DNA of 64,000 nucleotides, taken from the NCBI GenBank assembly GCA_030263805.2, contig CP136010.1:1565001-1629000 (forward strand). Direction: 5' to 3'. The position numbers and the translations under genes are program-made. The notes beneath the pieces are model-generated. The model saw only the letters and a program-made list of their open reading frames with translations. It was not told where the DNA came from and did not search any database. Source of the DNA: Pseudomonas sp. FeN3W (GTDB taxonomy: Bacteria > Pseudomonadota > Gammaproteobacteria > Pseudomonadales > Pseudomonadaceae). Positions 18,447 through 25,734 of this stretch are shown in pieces (the stretch's first letter is position 1; each line of letters opens with the position of its first letter).

Positions 18447-19241
18447 TCATTCACCGGTCCATTGGAAGGGGGTCTTGCTGACGAAGCGCTCGACGGCGGC
18501 CTTGAAGTCGCGGCTGCCGTAGCAGGCCCGTATCCAGTCGTCGCCGCTCTCCGCCGCCGCGCGGCGGTGCGCGAGCACCCGGTTGATCAGGTCCTTGGAA
18601 GCCTGCACGGTGAGCGGCGCGCGTCCGCCGAAGGCCTGCGCCTTGCGCGCAACCTCCGGGTAGATCACCTGCGCCTCGAATACCTCGCTGACCAGGCCCA
18701 TGGTCGCGGCTTCAGACGCTTCGATCAGCTTTGCCGCCATGAGCACTTCCTTGGTCCGGGCAACGCCCAGTAGGTCCATCAGGCGTGCGACGTTGCTCAC
18801 CGACAGGCAGTTGCCGAGCGTCTCGGCGATCGGCACGCCGAACTTCAACGACGGCGTGCAGTAGCGGAAATCGCAGGCCAGGGCGATGGCCGCCCCGCCG
18901 CCGACGCAGAAGCCTTCCAGCAAGGCGATGGTGGGTTTGCGCAGGCTTTCCAGCCCGGCGATGGCGTTGTCGATGCCACGCTCATAAGCCACACCCGCGT
19001 CGCCGTCCTCGAAATCGACGAACTGCCTGATGTCGGTGCCGGCGACGAACGCCTGGCCGCCGCAACCGTGGAGCACCACGGCGACGATGTTCCGATCGTT
19101 CTCCACCTCCTGAAGCGATCGGGCCAGGGCGTCGTACATGTCCCAGGTCATGGCGTTGCGGCTGTGCGGACGGTTGAAACCGATCCAGGCGACGCCCTGC
19201 TCGATGCGGCAGTCGACCTGCCCCTTGGATGTATCGCTCAT
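18447..19241 (-). CDS. Crotonase (enoyl-CoA hydratase/isomerase) family protein lacking the canonical glutamates
   Basis: 264-residue crotonase-fold protein. The CoA/oxyanion segment QAFVAGTDIRQF is at residues 63-74 and GFCVGGGAAIALACDFRYCTP at 110-130. In classical hydratases the second glycine-rich motif carries a catalytic Glu (GGGCE); here that position is Ala118. The second Glu, expected after Pro in FGxPE, is Ile138 (FGVPIAETLG), although Glu140 lies close by. The protein may therefore catalyse a different crotonase reaction, such as hydrolysis, decarboxylation or isomerisation. It lies between the TRAP genes and the CoA-transferase with 26-28-bp gaps and clearly belongs to the same operon. 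Confidence 0.85.
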   Translation of the reverse strand: MSDTSKGQVDCRIEQGVAWIGFNRPHSRNAMTWDMYDALARSLQEVENDRNIVAVVLHGCGGQAFVAGTDIRQFVDFEDGDAGVAYERGIDNAIAGLESLRKPTIALLEGFCVGGGAAIALACDFRYCTPSLKFGVPIAETLGNCLSVSNVARLMDLLGVARTKEVLMAAKLIEASEAATMGLVSEVFEAQVIYPEVARKAQAFGGRAPLTVQASKDLINRVLAHRRAAAESGDDWIRACYGSRDFKAAVERFVSKTPFQWTGE

Positions 19242-19267
19242 GGTTCCGAGCCTCCGTTACGTGGCTG

Positions 19268-20551
19268 TCAGCCGTAGATCAGGTTTACCAGCGCCATGGC
19301 GAAGGCGGGTATGTAGGTGTTGATCAGCAGGATCAGCACCAGCACCCCGAGGAACCAGAGATTGGTCCGGGTTGTGGCCCAGATGTCCGCCTTGGCGATG
19401 GAACAGGAGGCGATCAGCACACTGGCCACCGGCGGCGTCTGCTGGCCGATGGCCAGGTTAAGCGTGACGATCAGGCCGAAGTGGATCGGGTCGATGCCGA
19501 CGGCGAGCACCAGCGGCAACACGATCGGCACCACCAGGATGATCGCCGCCGCCGAGTGCAGGAACATCCCAAGGATGAGGAAGATGACGTTGAGCAGCGC
19601 CAGGATGACGTATTTGTTGCTGGTCAGCTCGCCGATCGAGCGAGCCAGCTGCTGCGGCAATTGCGTTTCGGTCAGGTACAGACCGACCACCGCCGAACTC
19701 GCCACCAGCAACATCACCACCGCGGTCTGCACACCGGCATCGAGACAGGCTTTGTAGAAGGTTTTCAGGGTGAACTCGCGGTAGATCACGGCGCTGATGA
19801 ATATCGCCACCACCACCGCCAGCGCGGCGCCTTCGGTGGCCGTCACGATGCCGCCGAAAATCCCACCGAGAATGATCACCGGGATCGACAGCGCCCAGAT
19901 CGCCCCCCTGAAGGCTTCCCATAAGCGCTTGGCCTGGAAGCGCCCCTCCGAAGGAAAGCCGTGCTTGCGTGCCAGGTAATAGCACATGCAGGCCAGGCCG
20001 AAGGCGCCAAGCAGGCCTGGGAATATGCCGGCGACGAACATCTTGACCACCGATTCGCCGGACATCACTGCATAGAGGATCATCGGAATCGACGGCGGCA
20101 GGATGATCGCCAGGCTCGCCGCCGAGGACGACAGCGCGGCGGAGAACTCCTTCGAGTAGCCCTTGGTCCTCATCGCCGGGATCATGATGCTACCGATGGC
20201 CGAAACACCCGCCACGGCGGAACCGGAGATTTCCGCGAAGAAGATCGAGGCGCCGATGGTCACCATCGACAAGCCGCCCTTGATGAATCCGAGCATCGCT
20301 GAGGCCAGGTCGATCAGGCGTCGGGAAATGCTCGAGGCGTTCATTATCGCGCCGGCCAGGATGAACAGCGGAATGGCGATCAGAGGGAAGCTGGTGGCGC
20401 CGTCGTACATGACCATCCCGATATTGGGGAGTGCCAGTTCGCCGTAGCTCAGGAAGATCGCCACCGCACCGACTACGCCCAAGGCGATGGCCACCGGGAC
20501 GTTGATCAGTATCAGCAGGATCAAGCCGAGAAACATATAGAGGATGGTCAT
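19268..20551 (-). CDS. TRAP transporter large permease (DctM family)
   Basis: Large membrane subunit of a tripartite ATP-independent periplasmic transporter. The 427-residue protein has about 12 hydrophobic segments. Typical DctM signatures are PLFILAGAIMNASSISRRLIDLASAMLG, SGSAVAGVSAIGSIMIPAM and ILPPSIPMILYAVMSGESVVKMFVAG. GGAG lies 8 bases before the ATG. It follows dctQ by about 50 bp and precedes the crotonase gene by 26 bp. TRAP systems import organic acids using a sodium or proton gradient. Confidence 0.93.
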   Translation of the reverse strand: MTILYMFLGLILLILINVPVAIALGVVGAVAIFLSYGELALPNIGMVMYDGATSFPLIAIPLFILAGAIMNASSISRRLIDLASAMLGFIKGGLSMVTIGASIFFAEISGSAVAGVSAIGSIMIPAMRTKGYSKEFSAALSSSAASLAIILPPSIPMILYAVMSGESVVKMFVAGIFPGLLGAFGLACMCYYLARKHGFPSEGRFQAKRLWEAFRGAIWALSIPVIILGGIFGGIVTATEGAALAVVVAIFISAVIYREFTLKTFYKACLDAGVQTAVVMLLVASSAVVGLYLTETQLPQQLARSIGELTSNKYVILALLNVIFLILGMFLHSAAAIILVVPIVLPLVLAVGIDPIHFGLIVTLNLAIGQQTPPVASVLIASCSIAKADIWATTRTNLWFLGVLVLILLINTYIPAFAMALVNLIYG

Positions 20552-20601
20552 TTCTTATTCTCCCGAGCGCCCGGCCGGGCGCTCTGTACCTGTTTCGGAA
20601 C

Positions 20602-21135
20602 TCAGGCCTTGGCAAGCTTGATACCGGCCTCTTCCAGCTCGTGATCGACGAATCCGTCGCCCTTGGCACTGGCGATGACCTCGGGCAGACGCAACAGCTC
20701 GGCGATGATGAACAGCGCCGCGCCAAGCGGCAGGACGGACTGGGTCAGCTGCAGCGACACACTGGTCAGGCTGATCAGCGTCGAGCCCTCGAGAATCAGC
20801 ACCACCTGCACGCCGGTATAGGCCAGCAGCACGAAGAAACCGATGGTGATCACCTCTGCGACCAGAGCGACGAACAGGCGCAGCGTCGGCGGAAAGTAAT
20901 TGATGACGCTCGGGCAGCCGATATGCGCGCCCTTCGCGGCCGCCAATGCCGCACTGTAATAGGTGAGCCAGGCGAGCCCCACCGAGGCCACTTCGTCGTA
21001 CCAACTGAACGGCGTGCCGGCCAGCCGGGACGCGAAGCCGATAGTGACCACCAGCGTGAGCGCCACCACGTTGACGACGACGATGATTTCCAGGAATTTC
21101 GAAAAGCCGGCTCTGATCGCAGTAAGAGCATTCAT
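20602..21135 (-). CDS. TRAP transporter small permease (DctQ family)
   Basis: Small membrane subunit of the TRAP transporter. From ATG 21135 (GGAGAACGCTG upstream) it is 177 residues with four predicted helices. It shows the family pattern of a tryptophan-rich TM1-TM2 junction (GTPFSWYDEVASVGLAWLTYYSA) and an ALAAAKGAHIG segment. The longer in-frame start at 21168 lacks a ribosome-binding site. Lies between the dctP- and dctM-type genes. Confidence 0.88.
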   Translation of the reverse strand: MNALTAIRAGFSKFLEIIVVVNVVALTLVVTIGFASRLAGTPFSWYDEVASVGLAWLTYYSAALAAAKGAHIGCPSVINYFPPTLRLFVALVAEVITIGFFVLLAYTGVQVVLILEGSTLISLTSVSLQLTQSVLPLGAALFIIAELLRLPEVIASAKGDGFVDHELEEAGIKLAKA

Positions 21136-21195
21136 CAGCGTTCTCCGATAGGTCTGAAACACAGGCAATCCGGTCGATGCCGATCATTGGTGCGG

Positions 21196-22173
21196 CTACA
21201 GCTGACGGAGCTGCGTCACCTTGTCCAGCATCGCCTGCCCGCCCTCGACCTCGTCGGCGAACTTCGCATAGACCTTTTCGGAGCCCTCGATGAAGGCTTT
21301 CTGATCGATCTCGTTCACCTCCATCCCTGCCTCTGCCATCTTCTTCACCAGGCTCTCGTCCAACATGCGGCCCTGCTCCAGGGCAAAGCCCTCGACCTCC
21401 TTGGCGGCGTCGCTCAACACCTTGCGCACATCCTCGGGCAGGCGCTTCCAGCTGGCGCCGGCGACCACGAAGGCCGGGGTGTAGACATGGTTGGACATGG
21501 AGAGATACTTCTGAACCTCATGGAAGCGCTGCGAGTAACTCTGCACCAAGGGATTTTCCTGACCGTCCATCGCCCCCGTCTGCAGCGCCACGAAGGCTTC
21601 GGAGAGCGCCATCGGCGCGGGGTTGGCGCCGTAGCTCTGGAACATCGCGACCCGCCAGATGCCATTGGGTGTGCGCAGCTTGAGCCCCTTCAGGTCAGCT
21701 GGCACGACGATAGGACGGGCGTTGTTGGTGATCTGCCGGAAGCCGTTCTCCCAGACGCCGACAACGGTGTAGCCACGCTTCTCGGCGGCCTTGTACATGA
21801 CATCGCGGACCACTTCCTCGCGCACCCGCACCATGTGTTCCCGGTTGCTGATCAAGTACGGCATCTCGAACAGCGAGAACTCGGGCGCCACGCTACTCAT
21901 CACCGTGGATGGCAGCGCCAGGTCCAGCGAACCGAGCTTGAGCTTGTTGAGCATCTGCGAATCGCTGCCCAGCTGACTCGACCCGTAAGCCACCACCTTG
22001 GCCTTGCCCTGGAGCTTTTCGTTGGCGATGCGCGCGAATTCGTTGACCGAGAGTTCGAACAGGGAATCCGGACCACCGACGTGGCCGAACTTGATCTGGA
22101 TCTCCGCGGCCTGCGCCACCGACGCGGTGAGTCCCAACAGTGACCCGATCAACGCTGATTTGAAGATTTTCAT
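21196..22173 (-). CDS. TRAP transporter substrate-binding protein (DctP family)
   Basis: Periplasmic solute receptor of the TRAP system. From ATG 22173 (TGGAGG 7 bases upstream) it is 325 residues with signal peptide cleavage predicted after SVAQA (about residue 22). Conserved DctP features are ELSVNEFARIANEK, the carboxylate-binding Arg167 in LKLRTPNGIWRVA, and ALQTGAMDGQENP near 196-208. The Arg indicates an organic acid ligand. First gene of the seven-gene leftward operon, with a 548-bp gene-free region upstream. Confidence 0.92.
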   Translation of the reverse strand: MKIFKSALIGSLLGLTASVAQAAEIQIKFGHVGGPDSLFELSVNEFARIANEKLQGKAKVVAYGSSQLGSDSQMLNKLKLGSLDLALPSTVMSSVAPEFSLFEMPYLISNREHMVRVREEVVRDVMYKAAEKRGYTVVGVWENGFRQITNNARPIVVPADLKGLKLRTPNGIWRVAMFQSYGANPAPMALSEAFVALQTGAMDGQENPLVQSYSQRFHEVQKYLSMSNHVYTPAFVVAGASWKRLPEDVRKVLSDAAKEVEGFALEQGRMLDESLVKKMAEAGMEVNEIDQKAFIEGSEKVYAKFADEVEGGQAMLDKVTQLRQL

Positions 22174-22721
22174 GCTGCTGCCTCCACTCTTGTTCTTATT
22201 GAGGTGGTACCGCATTCACCGTCGTTCAGGCCGCCCCTGCTACCAGCAGATGCGTTGGAAAGTGCACGAAGCAAGGTTAGCCATGCCGAAAATGAATTCA
22301 TTATTCATTTACAGAAACAGACGGTAGTTCAGCTTTTTTCCAAGCGCCAACTTCGAAAGGAAAAATTTTTCTGCTCTCGCAGAGCAAGGTTCGCATCGTG
22401 CGGGCACAAGAGAAGGTGATGACGGCTCAGGACCGTCGCGGCTGGCGTCTTGCCTTACGGAACGCCATCGGGTCCGCCGATATTTGCCGCAGCGATGCGG
22501 CTCGCGGCAACGCGGGAACGATGCAGAGAAAGGCCGGGTTCACACCGACAGGACATCCGCGTAGACAACAATGCCGAACACCTCCCGGCGGCCGGTTGCG
22601 GGCGAGACCGCGCCGTCAACCGGTTCGTTTCAGGCTGAGCTGGTGCTTGTTCGGCATGGTGCTGCTCGCCACCTCGTCCGGTAACGAGCGCGCTCGTAAG
22701 CGTATGGTCGAACGGCCTCGC
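22174..22721. other. Gene-free region upstream of the TRAP operon
   Basis: No credible coding frame; open frames here lack ribosome-binding sites and family features. It holds an AT-rich stretch around 22290-22390 with palindrome AATGAATTCATT at 22291-22302 and a short hairpin (TGCTCT, cgc, AGAGCA) near 22372-22386. The leader and promoter of the dctP-type gene must lie here. I could not fix a convincing -35/-10 pair. Confidence 0.6.
22291..22302. promoter_or_regulatory. 12-bp perfect AT-rich palindrome upstream of dctP-type gene
   Basis: AATGAATTCATT is a perfect palindrome, followed by ATTCATTT that repeats half of it. It is about 120 bp upstream of the dctP-type ATG and shares the TGAATTCA core of the 17193 site. 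Confidence 0.4.
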
Positions 22722-23183
22722 TCAGGCCGGCAGAATGCCGGCCTTGAAGCCAGCCGCCTCGATGCCGACCATGGCCACGTGCTCATCTTCGTCTGATGAG
22801 GCGCCGCTGACCCCCACCGCGCCAATGACTTCGTCATCGGCGTTGAGGATCAGTACGCCGCCGGCCACGGGAATGAAATTGCCCTCGGAAGCCGCCGCGA
22901 CCGATGCAAGAAAAGCCGGACGAAGATCATTGCGCTCCCCCACCGTTCGGCTGGAGACACCATTGCCCAATGCAGCGAATGCCTTGCCTCTGGCCACCGG
23001 CAGGCGCAGCGGCGCACAACCGTCTTCACGCTCGGCGGCGATGAGATGGCCGCCACCGTCCATGACGAATGCCGTCAGTGGTTCCAACGCCTTGGCCCTC
23101 GCTTCGGCGAATGCCGCATCGAGGATGCGGCGCGCCTGACTACGGGAAATGACTACGCTTGCACGATAAACTTTTCCAGCCAT
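22722..23183 (-). CDS. GlcG/HbpS-family protein
   Basis: From ATG 23183 (AAGGAG 6 bases upstream) the product is 153 residues. It has the single GlcG/HbpS (DUF336) domain: ARRILDAAFAEARA, FVMDGGGHLIAAEREDG, GKAFAALG and IPVAGGVLILNADDEVIGAVGVSGASSDEDE. Members accompany glycolate, propanediol and other acid-utilisation operons; HbpS of Streptomyces binds haem, but the role in catabolic operons is unsettled. It is read in the same direction as the TRAP operon but 548 bp before it, and is divergent from the GntR gene, with which it shares a 190-bp control region. Confidence 0.88.
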   Translation of the reverse strand: MAGKVYRASVVISRSQARRILDAAFAEARAKALEPLTAFVMDGGGHLIAAEREDGCAPLRLPVARGKAFAALGNGVSSRTVGERNDLRPAFLASVAAASEGNFIPVAGGVLILNADDEVIGAVGVSGASSDEDEHVAMVGIEAAGFKAGILPA

Positions 23184-23301
23184 GTCCGGCTCCTTCTGGG
23201 TGTGATGATCTGCCACGTCGTGCTGCGCACCTGCTCACCGCATTGGCGGTCGAGCGATCCGCACGATCGCAAGGAAGTTTCCGCCAGCGACGCTTTGCGC
23301 T

Positions 23302-23323
23302 ATTTTGAATTCTTAATACAAAA
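23302..23323. promoter_or_regulatory. Imperfect AT-rich palindrome next to the GntR gene
   Basis: ATTTTGAATTCTTAATACAAAA lies in the intergenic region between the divergent GlcG-like and GntR genes. TATT and AATA arms surround the GAATTC core. The 11-mer ATTTTGAATTC is identical to the minus strand of the 17193 site, and AATACAA follows both. Probable operator, possibly for autoregulation. Confidence 0.45.
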
Positions 23324-23373
23324 GCTAGCACAGCCCAACCAATTCGCCGTCCCATGATCCAGCAGGTGCCGAT

Positions 23374-24060
23374 ATGACGTTACCCGTGCAGGAAACCAGT
23401 GTGGAAAAGATCCAGCACAAGATTCTCTATTTGGAGGCCGCCAATCGGATTCGCGAGCTGATCGAGCACGGAGCGCTGGTGGCGGGGGAGAAAATCTCGG
23501 AAAAGCGCCTCTGCGAAAAATTCGGCATCTCCAGGACGCCGCTACGCGAAGCGCTGAAGGTACTGACGTCCGAGGGCTTGGTGGAGATCCTGCCGAACCG
23601 CGGCGCGCGCGTCAGCCTGCTGACCCTGAGCGACGTCGAGCACACCTACGACGTGATGGCCGCCCTCGAAGGCCTTGCCGGCGAGGCGGCCTGCCGCCAC
23701 CTGGACGACGAGGAGCTGGAGCGCATCTGCACGCTCCACCAGCAGATGGTCGGACACTACCAACGCAAGGAATTGCAGGCCTATTTCCATGCCAACCAGC
23801 AGATTCACGAGCGCATCCTCCAGGCGTCGCGCAACCCCATCCTGCTCGAGATGTACAACAACCTCAGCCAGCGAATCAAAAGAATCCGTTATTCCATGGA
23901 AATGAACGAGGCGTTCTGGCGCAAGGCGATGAACGAGCACGAGGAGATGATCGAAGCACTGCGCGACCGGGACGGGAAACGCCTGGGGGATATCCTCAGG
24001 GGACACCTGAGCCACAAGCTCGAGGCGGTCAACCTCGCTGGCGTAATCAGCCCCGATTGA
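23374..24060 (+). CDS. GntR-family transcriptional regulator, FCD (FadR-type) subfamily
   Basis: 228-residue regulator. The N-terminal winged helix-turn-helix includes EKISEKRLCEKFGISRTPLREALKVLTSEGLVEILPNRGARV (about 38-80). The C-terminal FCD ligand domain includes RHLDDEELERICTLH and HANQQIHERILQASRNP, with His residues typical of metal-dependent carboxylate sensing. It is divergent from the catabolic genes and is the obvious candidate regulator, likely relieved by the imported acid or an intermediate. A GTG at 23401 is an alternative start. Confidence 0.92.
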   Translation: MTLPVQETSVEKIQHKILYLEAANRIRELIEHGALVAGEKISEKRLCEKFGISRTPLREALKVLTSEGLVEILPNRGARVSLLTLSDVEHTYDVMAALEGLAGEAACRHLDDEELERICTLHQQMVGHYQRKELQAYFHANQQIHERILQASRNPILLEMYNNLSQRIKRIRYSMEMNEAFWRKAMNEHEEMIEALRDRDGKRLGDILRGHLSHKLEAVNLAGVISPD

Positions 24061-24073
24061 TGACGACGGCCGG

Positions 24074-24101
24074 GCTTGAGCTTCAAGCCTCAAGCTCCAA
24101 G
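24074..24101. repeat. Heptamer array downstream of thrC (inverted orientation)
   Basis: Four consecutive heptamers GCTTGAG CTTCAAG CCTCAAG CTCCAAG with period 7. They are the reverse complement of the AGCTTGA family found upstream of thrC. Confidence 0.7.
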
Positions 24102-24165
24102 CAGTCCTTCGGCCTGCATCGCCGCGGGGGCGATGCTTTTGAGCTTCACCCACACTGGACGCATA

Positions 24166-24198
24166 AGAAAAAGCCGCCAGAGCAGGCCCCGACGGCTT
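24166..24198 (-). terminator. Rho-independent terminator of thrC
   Basis: On the minus strand an AAGCCGTC arm pairs with GGCGGCTT (one G-U), followed by TTTTTCTTAT. It ends the thr genes about 35 bp after the thrC stop. Confidence 0.7.
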
Positions 24199-24206
24199 CC
24201 ACTTGC

Positions 24207-24227
24207 AGCTTGTAGCTTGCAGCTGAT
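24207..24227. repeat. Heptamer array at the 3' end of thrC
   Basis: AGCTTGT AGCTTGC AGCTGAT, three degenerate copies of the AGCTTGN heptamer immediately after the thrC stop codon. Confidence 0.65.
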
Positions 24228-24233
24228 GGCTGC

Positions 24234-25643
24234 TTACAGCGGCTTGCCGCGGTTGCCGTGCTGCCCGACGAAGGCCTGCACGGCTTGTAGCTCGTTGGCC
24301 AGGACCGTGCAGCGCTCTGGGCGCTCGAAGAGATCGGTCAAATGTGCCGGCAGTTCCAGCGCCTTGCCAACGCCGGCCTTTTCCACCGCCTCGGGGAATT
24401 TCACCGGATGCGCGGTGCCCAGCGTCACCATCGGGATGCTCAGGCTGCGACGGCATTCGCGTGCAGCATGCACGCCGATGGCCGTGTGTGGATCGAGAAC
24501 CTCGCCGGTTTCTTTGAAGATCTGGGCGATGGTGGCGCAGGTCTGCTCGTCATCCACGGCCAGCGAATCGAACAGCTTGCGCGCTTCAGTCCAGCGCTCT
24601 TCTTCCACCGACAGCTTGCCGCTGGCACGGAAGCCATCCAGCAACTCGGCCACGGCCTTGCCATTGCGGCCATGCAGGTCGAACAGCAGACGCTCGAAAT
24701 TCGACGAGACCATGATGTCCATCGACGGCGACAGCGACGCGTGCAGGGTTTCCTTGTCGTAGCGGTTGCCGGACATGAAGCGATGCAGGATGTCGTTGCG
24801 GTTGGTGGCGACGATCAGCTGGTTGATCGGCAGGCCCATGTTGCGCGCCAGATAGCCGGCGAAGATGTCGCCGAAATTGCCGGTCGGCACCGAGAACGCC
24901 ACCGAGCGCGCCGGACCGCCGAGCTGCAGTGCAGCGTGGAAGTAGTAGACGATCTGGGCCATGATCCGCGCCCAGTTGATCGAATTGACCGCCACCAGAC
25001 GGGTGCCCTTGAGAAAACCCTGGTCGGCAAAGCTGGCCTTGACCATCTCCTGGCAGTCGTCGAAGTTGCCTTCGATGGCGATGTTGTGAATGTTGTCGCC
25101 GAGAATGGTAGTCATCTGCCGACGCTGTACTTCCGATACACGCTGGTGCGGATGCAGGATGAAGATGTCGACGTTCTCGCAACGGCGGCAGCCTTCGATG
25201 GCAGCCGAACCGGTATCGCCGGAAGTCGCGCCCATGATCACCACGCGCTCGCCGCGCTTGGCCAGTACGTAATCGAGCAGGCGGCCGAGCAGCTGCAGGG
25301 CGAAATCCTTGAACGCCAGGGTCGGGCCGTGGAACAGCTCGAGCACCCACTCGTTGCCGTTCAGCTGACGCAGCGGGGCGATGGCGCTATGGGCGAAGAC
25401 GCCGTAGGTTTCTTCGAGGATTCGCTTGAAGTCGGCGTCCGGTATGCTGCCGGCAACGAACGGGCGCATGACCCGAAAAGCCAGCTCGTGATACGGCAGG
25501 CCGGCCCAGGAGGCAATTTCTTCCACGGTGAACCGTGGCAGGTTCTCCGGCACGTAGAGGCCGCCATCGCTGGCCAGGCCGGCCAGCAGGACGTCTTCGA
25601 AGTTCAGGGCCGGTGCCTGGCCGCGAGTGCTGATGTAGCGCAT
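24234..25643 (-). CDS. thrC: Threonine synthase
   Basis: PLP-dependent conversion of O-phosphohomoserine to threonine. The 469-residue length matches the class II bacterial enzyme. It opens MRYISTRGQAPALNFEDVLLAGLASDGGLYVPE. The PLP-lysine motif is TLAFKDFALQLLGRLL near residues 108-123. The phosphate-binding segment is GATSGDTGSAAIEG near 138-151. It lies downstream of hom on the same strand, separated by 91 bp filled with heptamer arrays. Confidence 0.97.
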   Translation of the reverse strand: MRYISTRGQAPALNFEDVLLAGLASDGGLYVPENLPRFTVEEIASWAGLPYHELAFRVMRPFVAGSIPDADFKRILEETYGVFAHSAIAPLRQLNGNEWVLELFHGPTLAFKDFALQLLGRLLDYVLAKRGERVVIMGATSGDTGSAAIEGCRRCENVDIFILHPHQRVSEVQRRQMTTILGDNIHNIAIEGNFDDCQEMVKASFADQGFLKGTRLVAVNSINWARIMAQIVYYFHAALQLGGPARSVAFSVPTGNFGDIFAGYLARNMGLPINQLIVATNRNDILHRFMSGNRYDKETLHASLSPSMDIMVSSNFERLLFDLHGRNGKAVAELLDGFRASGKLSVEEERWTEARKLFDSLAVDDEQTCATIAQIFKETGEVLDPHTAIGVHAARECRRSLSIPMVTLGTAHPVKFPEAVEKAGVGKALELPAHLTDLFERPERCTVLANELQAVQAFVGQHGNRGKPL

Positions 25644-25662
25644 TTTTCAAACCTTCGGTTTG

Positions 25663-25693
25663 AGCTTGAAGCTTGAAGCTTGAAGCTTGAAGC
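25663..25693. repeat. AGCTTGA heptamer array
   Basis: Four perfect tandem AGCTTGA units plus AGC, starting about 20 bp upstream of the thrC start in the hom-thrC gap. Confidence 0.95.
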
Positions 25694-25694
25694 G

Positions 25695-25732
25695 TTCTGG
25701 CTTCTGGCTTCCGGCTTCCGGCTTCCGGCTTC
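25695..25732. repeat. TTCYGGC heptamer array
   Basis: Five tandem heptamers (TTCTGGC twice, TTCCGGC three times) plus TTC, directly after the AGCTTGA array and ending beside the hom stop codon. Same period of seven, different unit. Confidence 0.95.
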
Positions 25733-25734
25733 AG

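Noticed and set aside
20641..22143. 500-codon plus-strand open frame
   Set aside because: Antisense to the TRAP dctQ/dctP-type genes.
22260..22320. Possible sigma54 promoter (GG-N10-GC) upstream of the dctP-type gene
   Set aside because: GGC and TTGC elements occur, but the GG-to-GC spacing is 8 or 13 rather than 10.
22398..22796. 132-codon plus-strand frame upstream of the TRAP operon
   Set aside because: Arg/Gly-rich composition, no ribosome-binding site, runs into the GlcG-like gene in antisense.
24074..25732. Possible CRISPR-like repeats around thrC
   Set aside because: Units are 7 bp in direct tandem without spacers, so this is simple-sequence repetition, not CRISPR.
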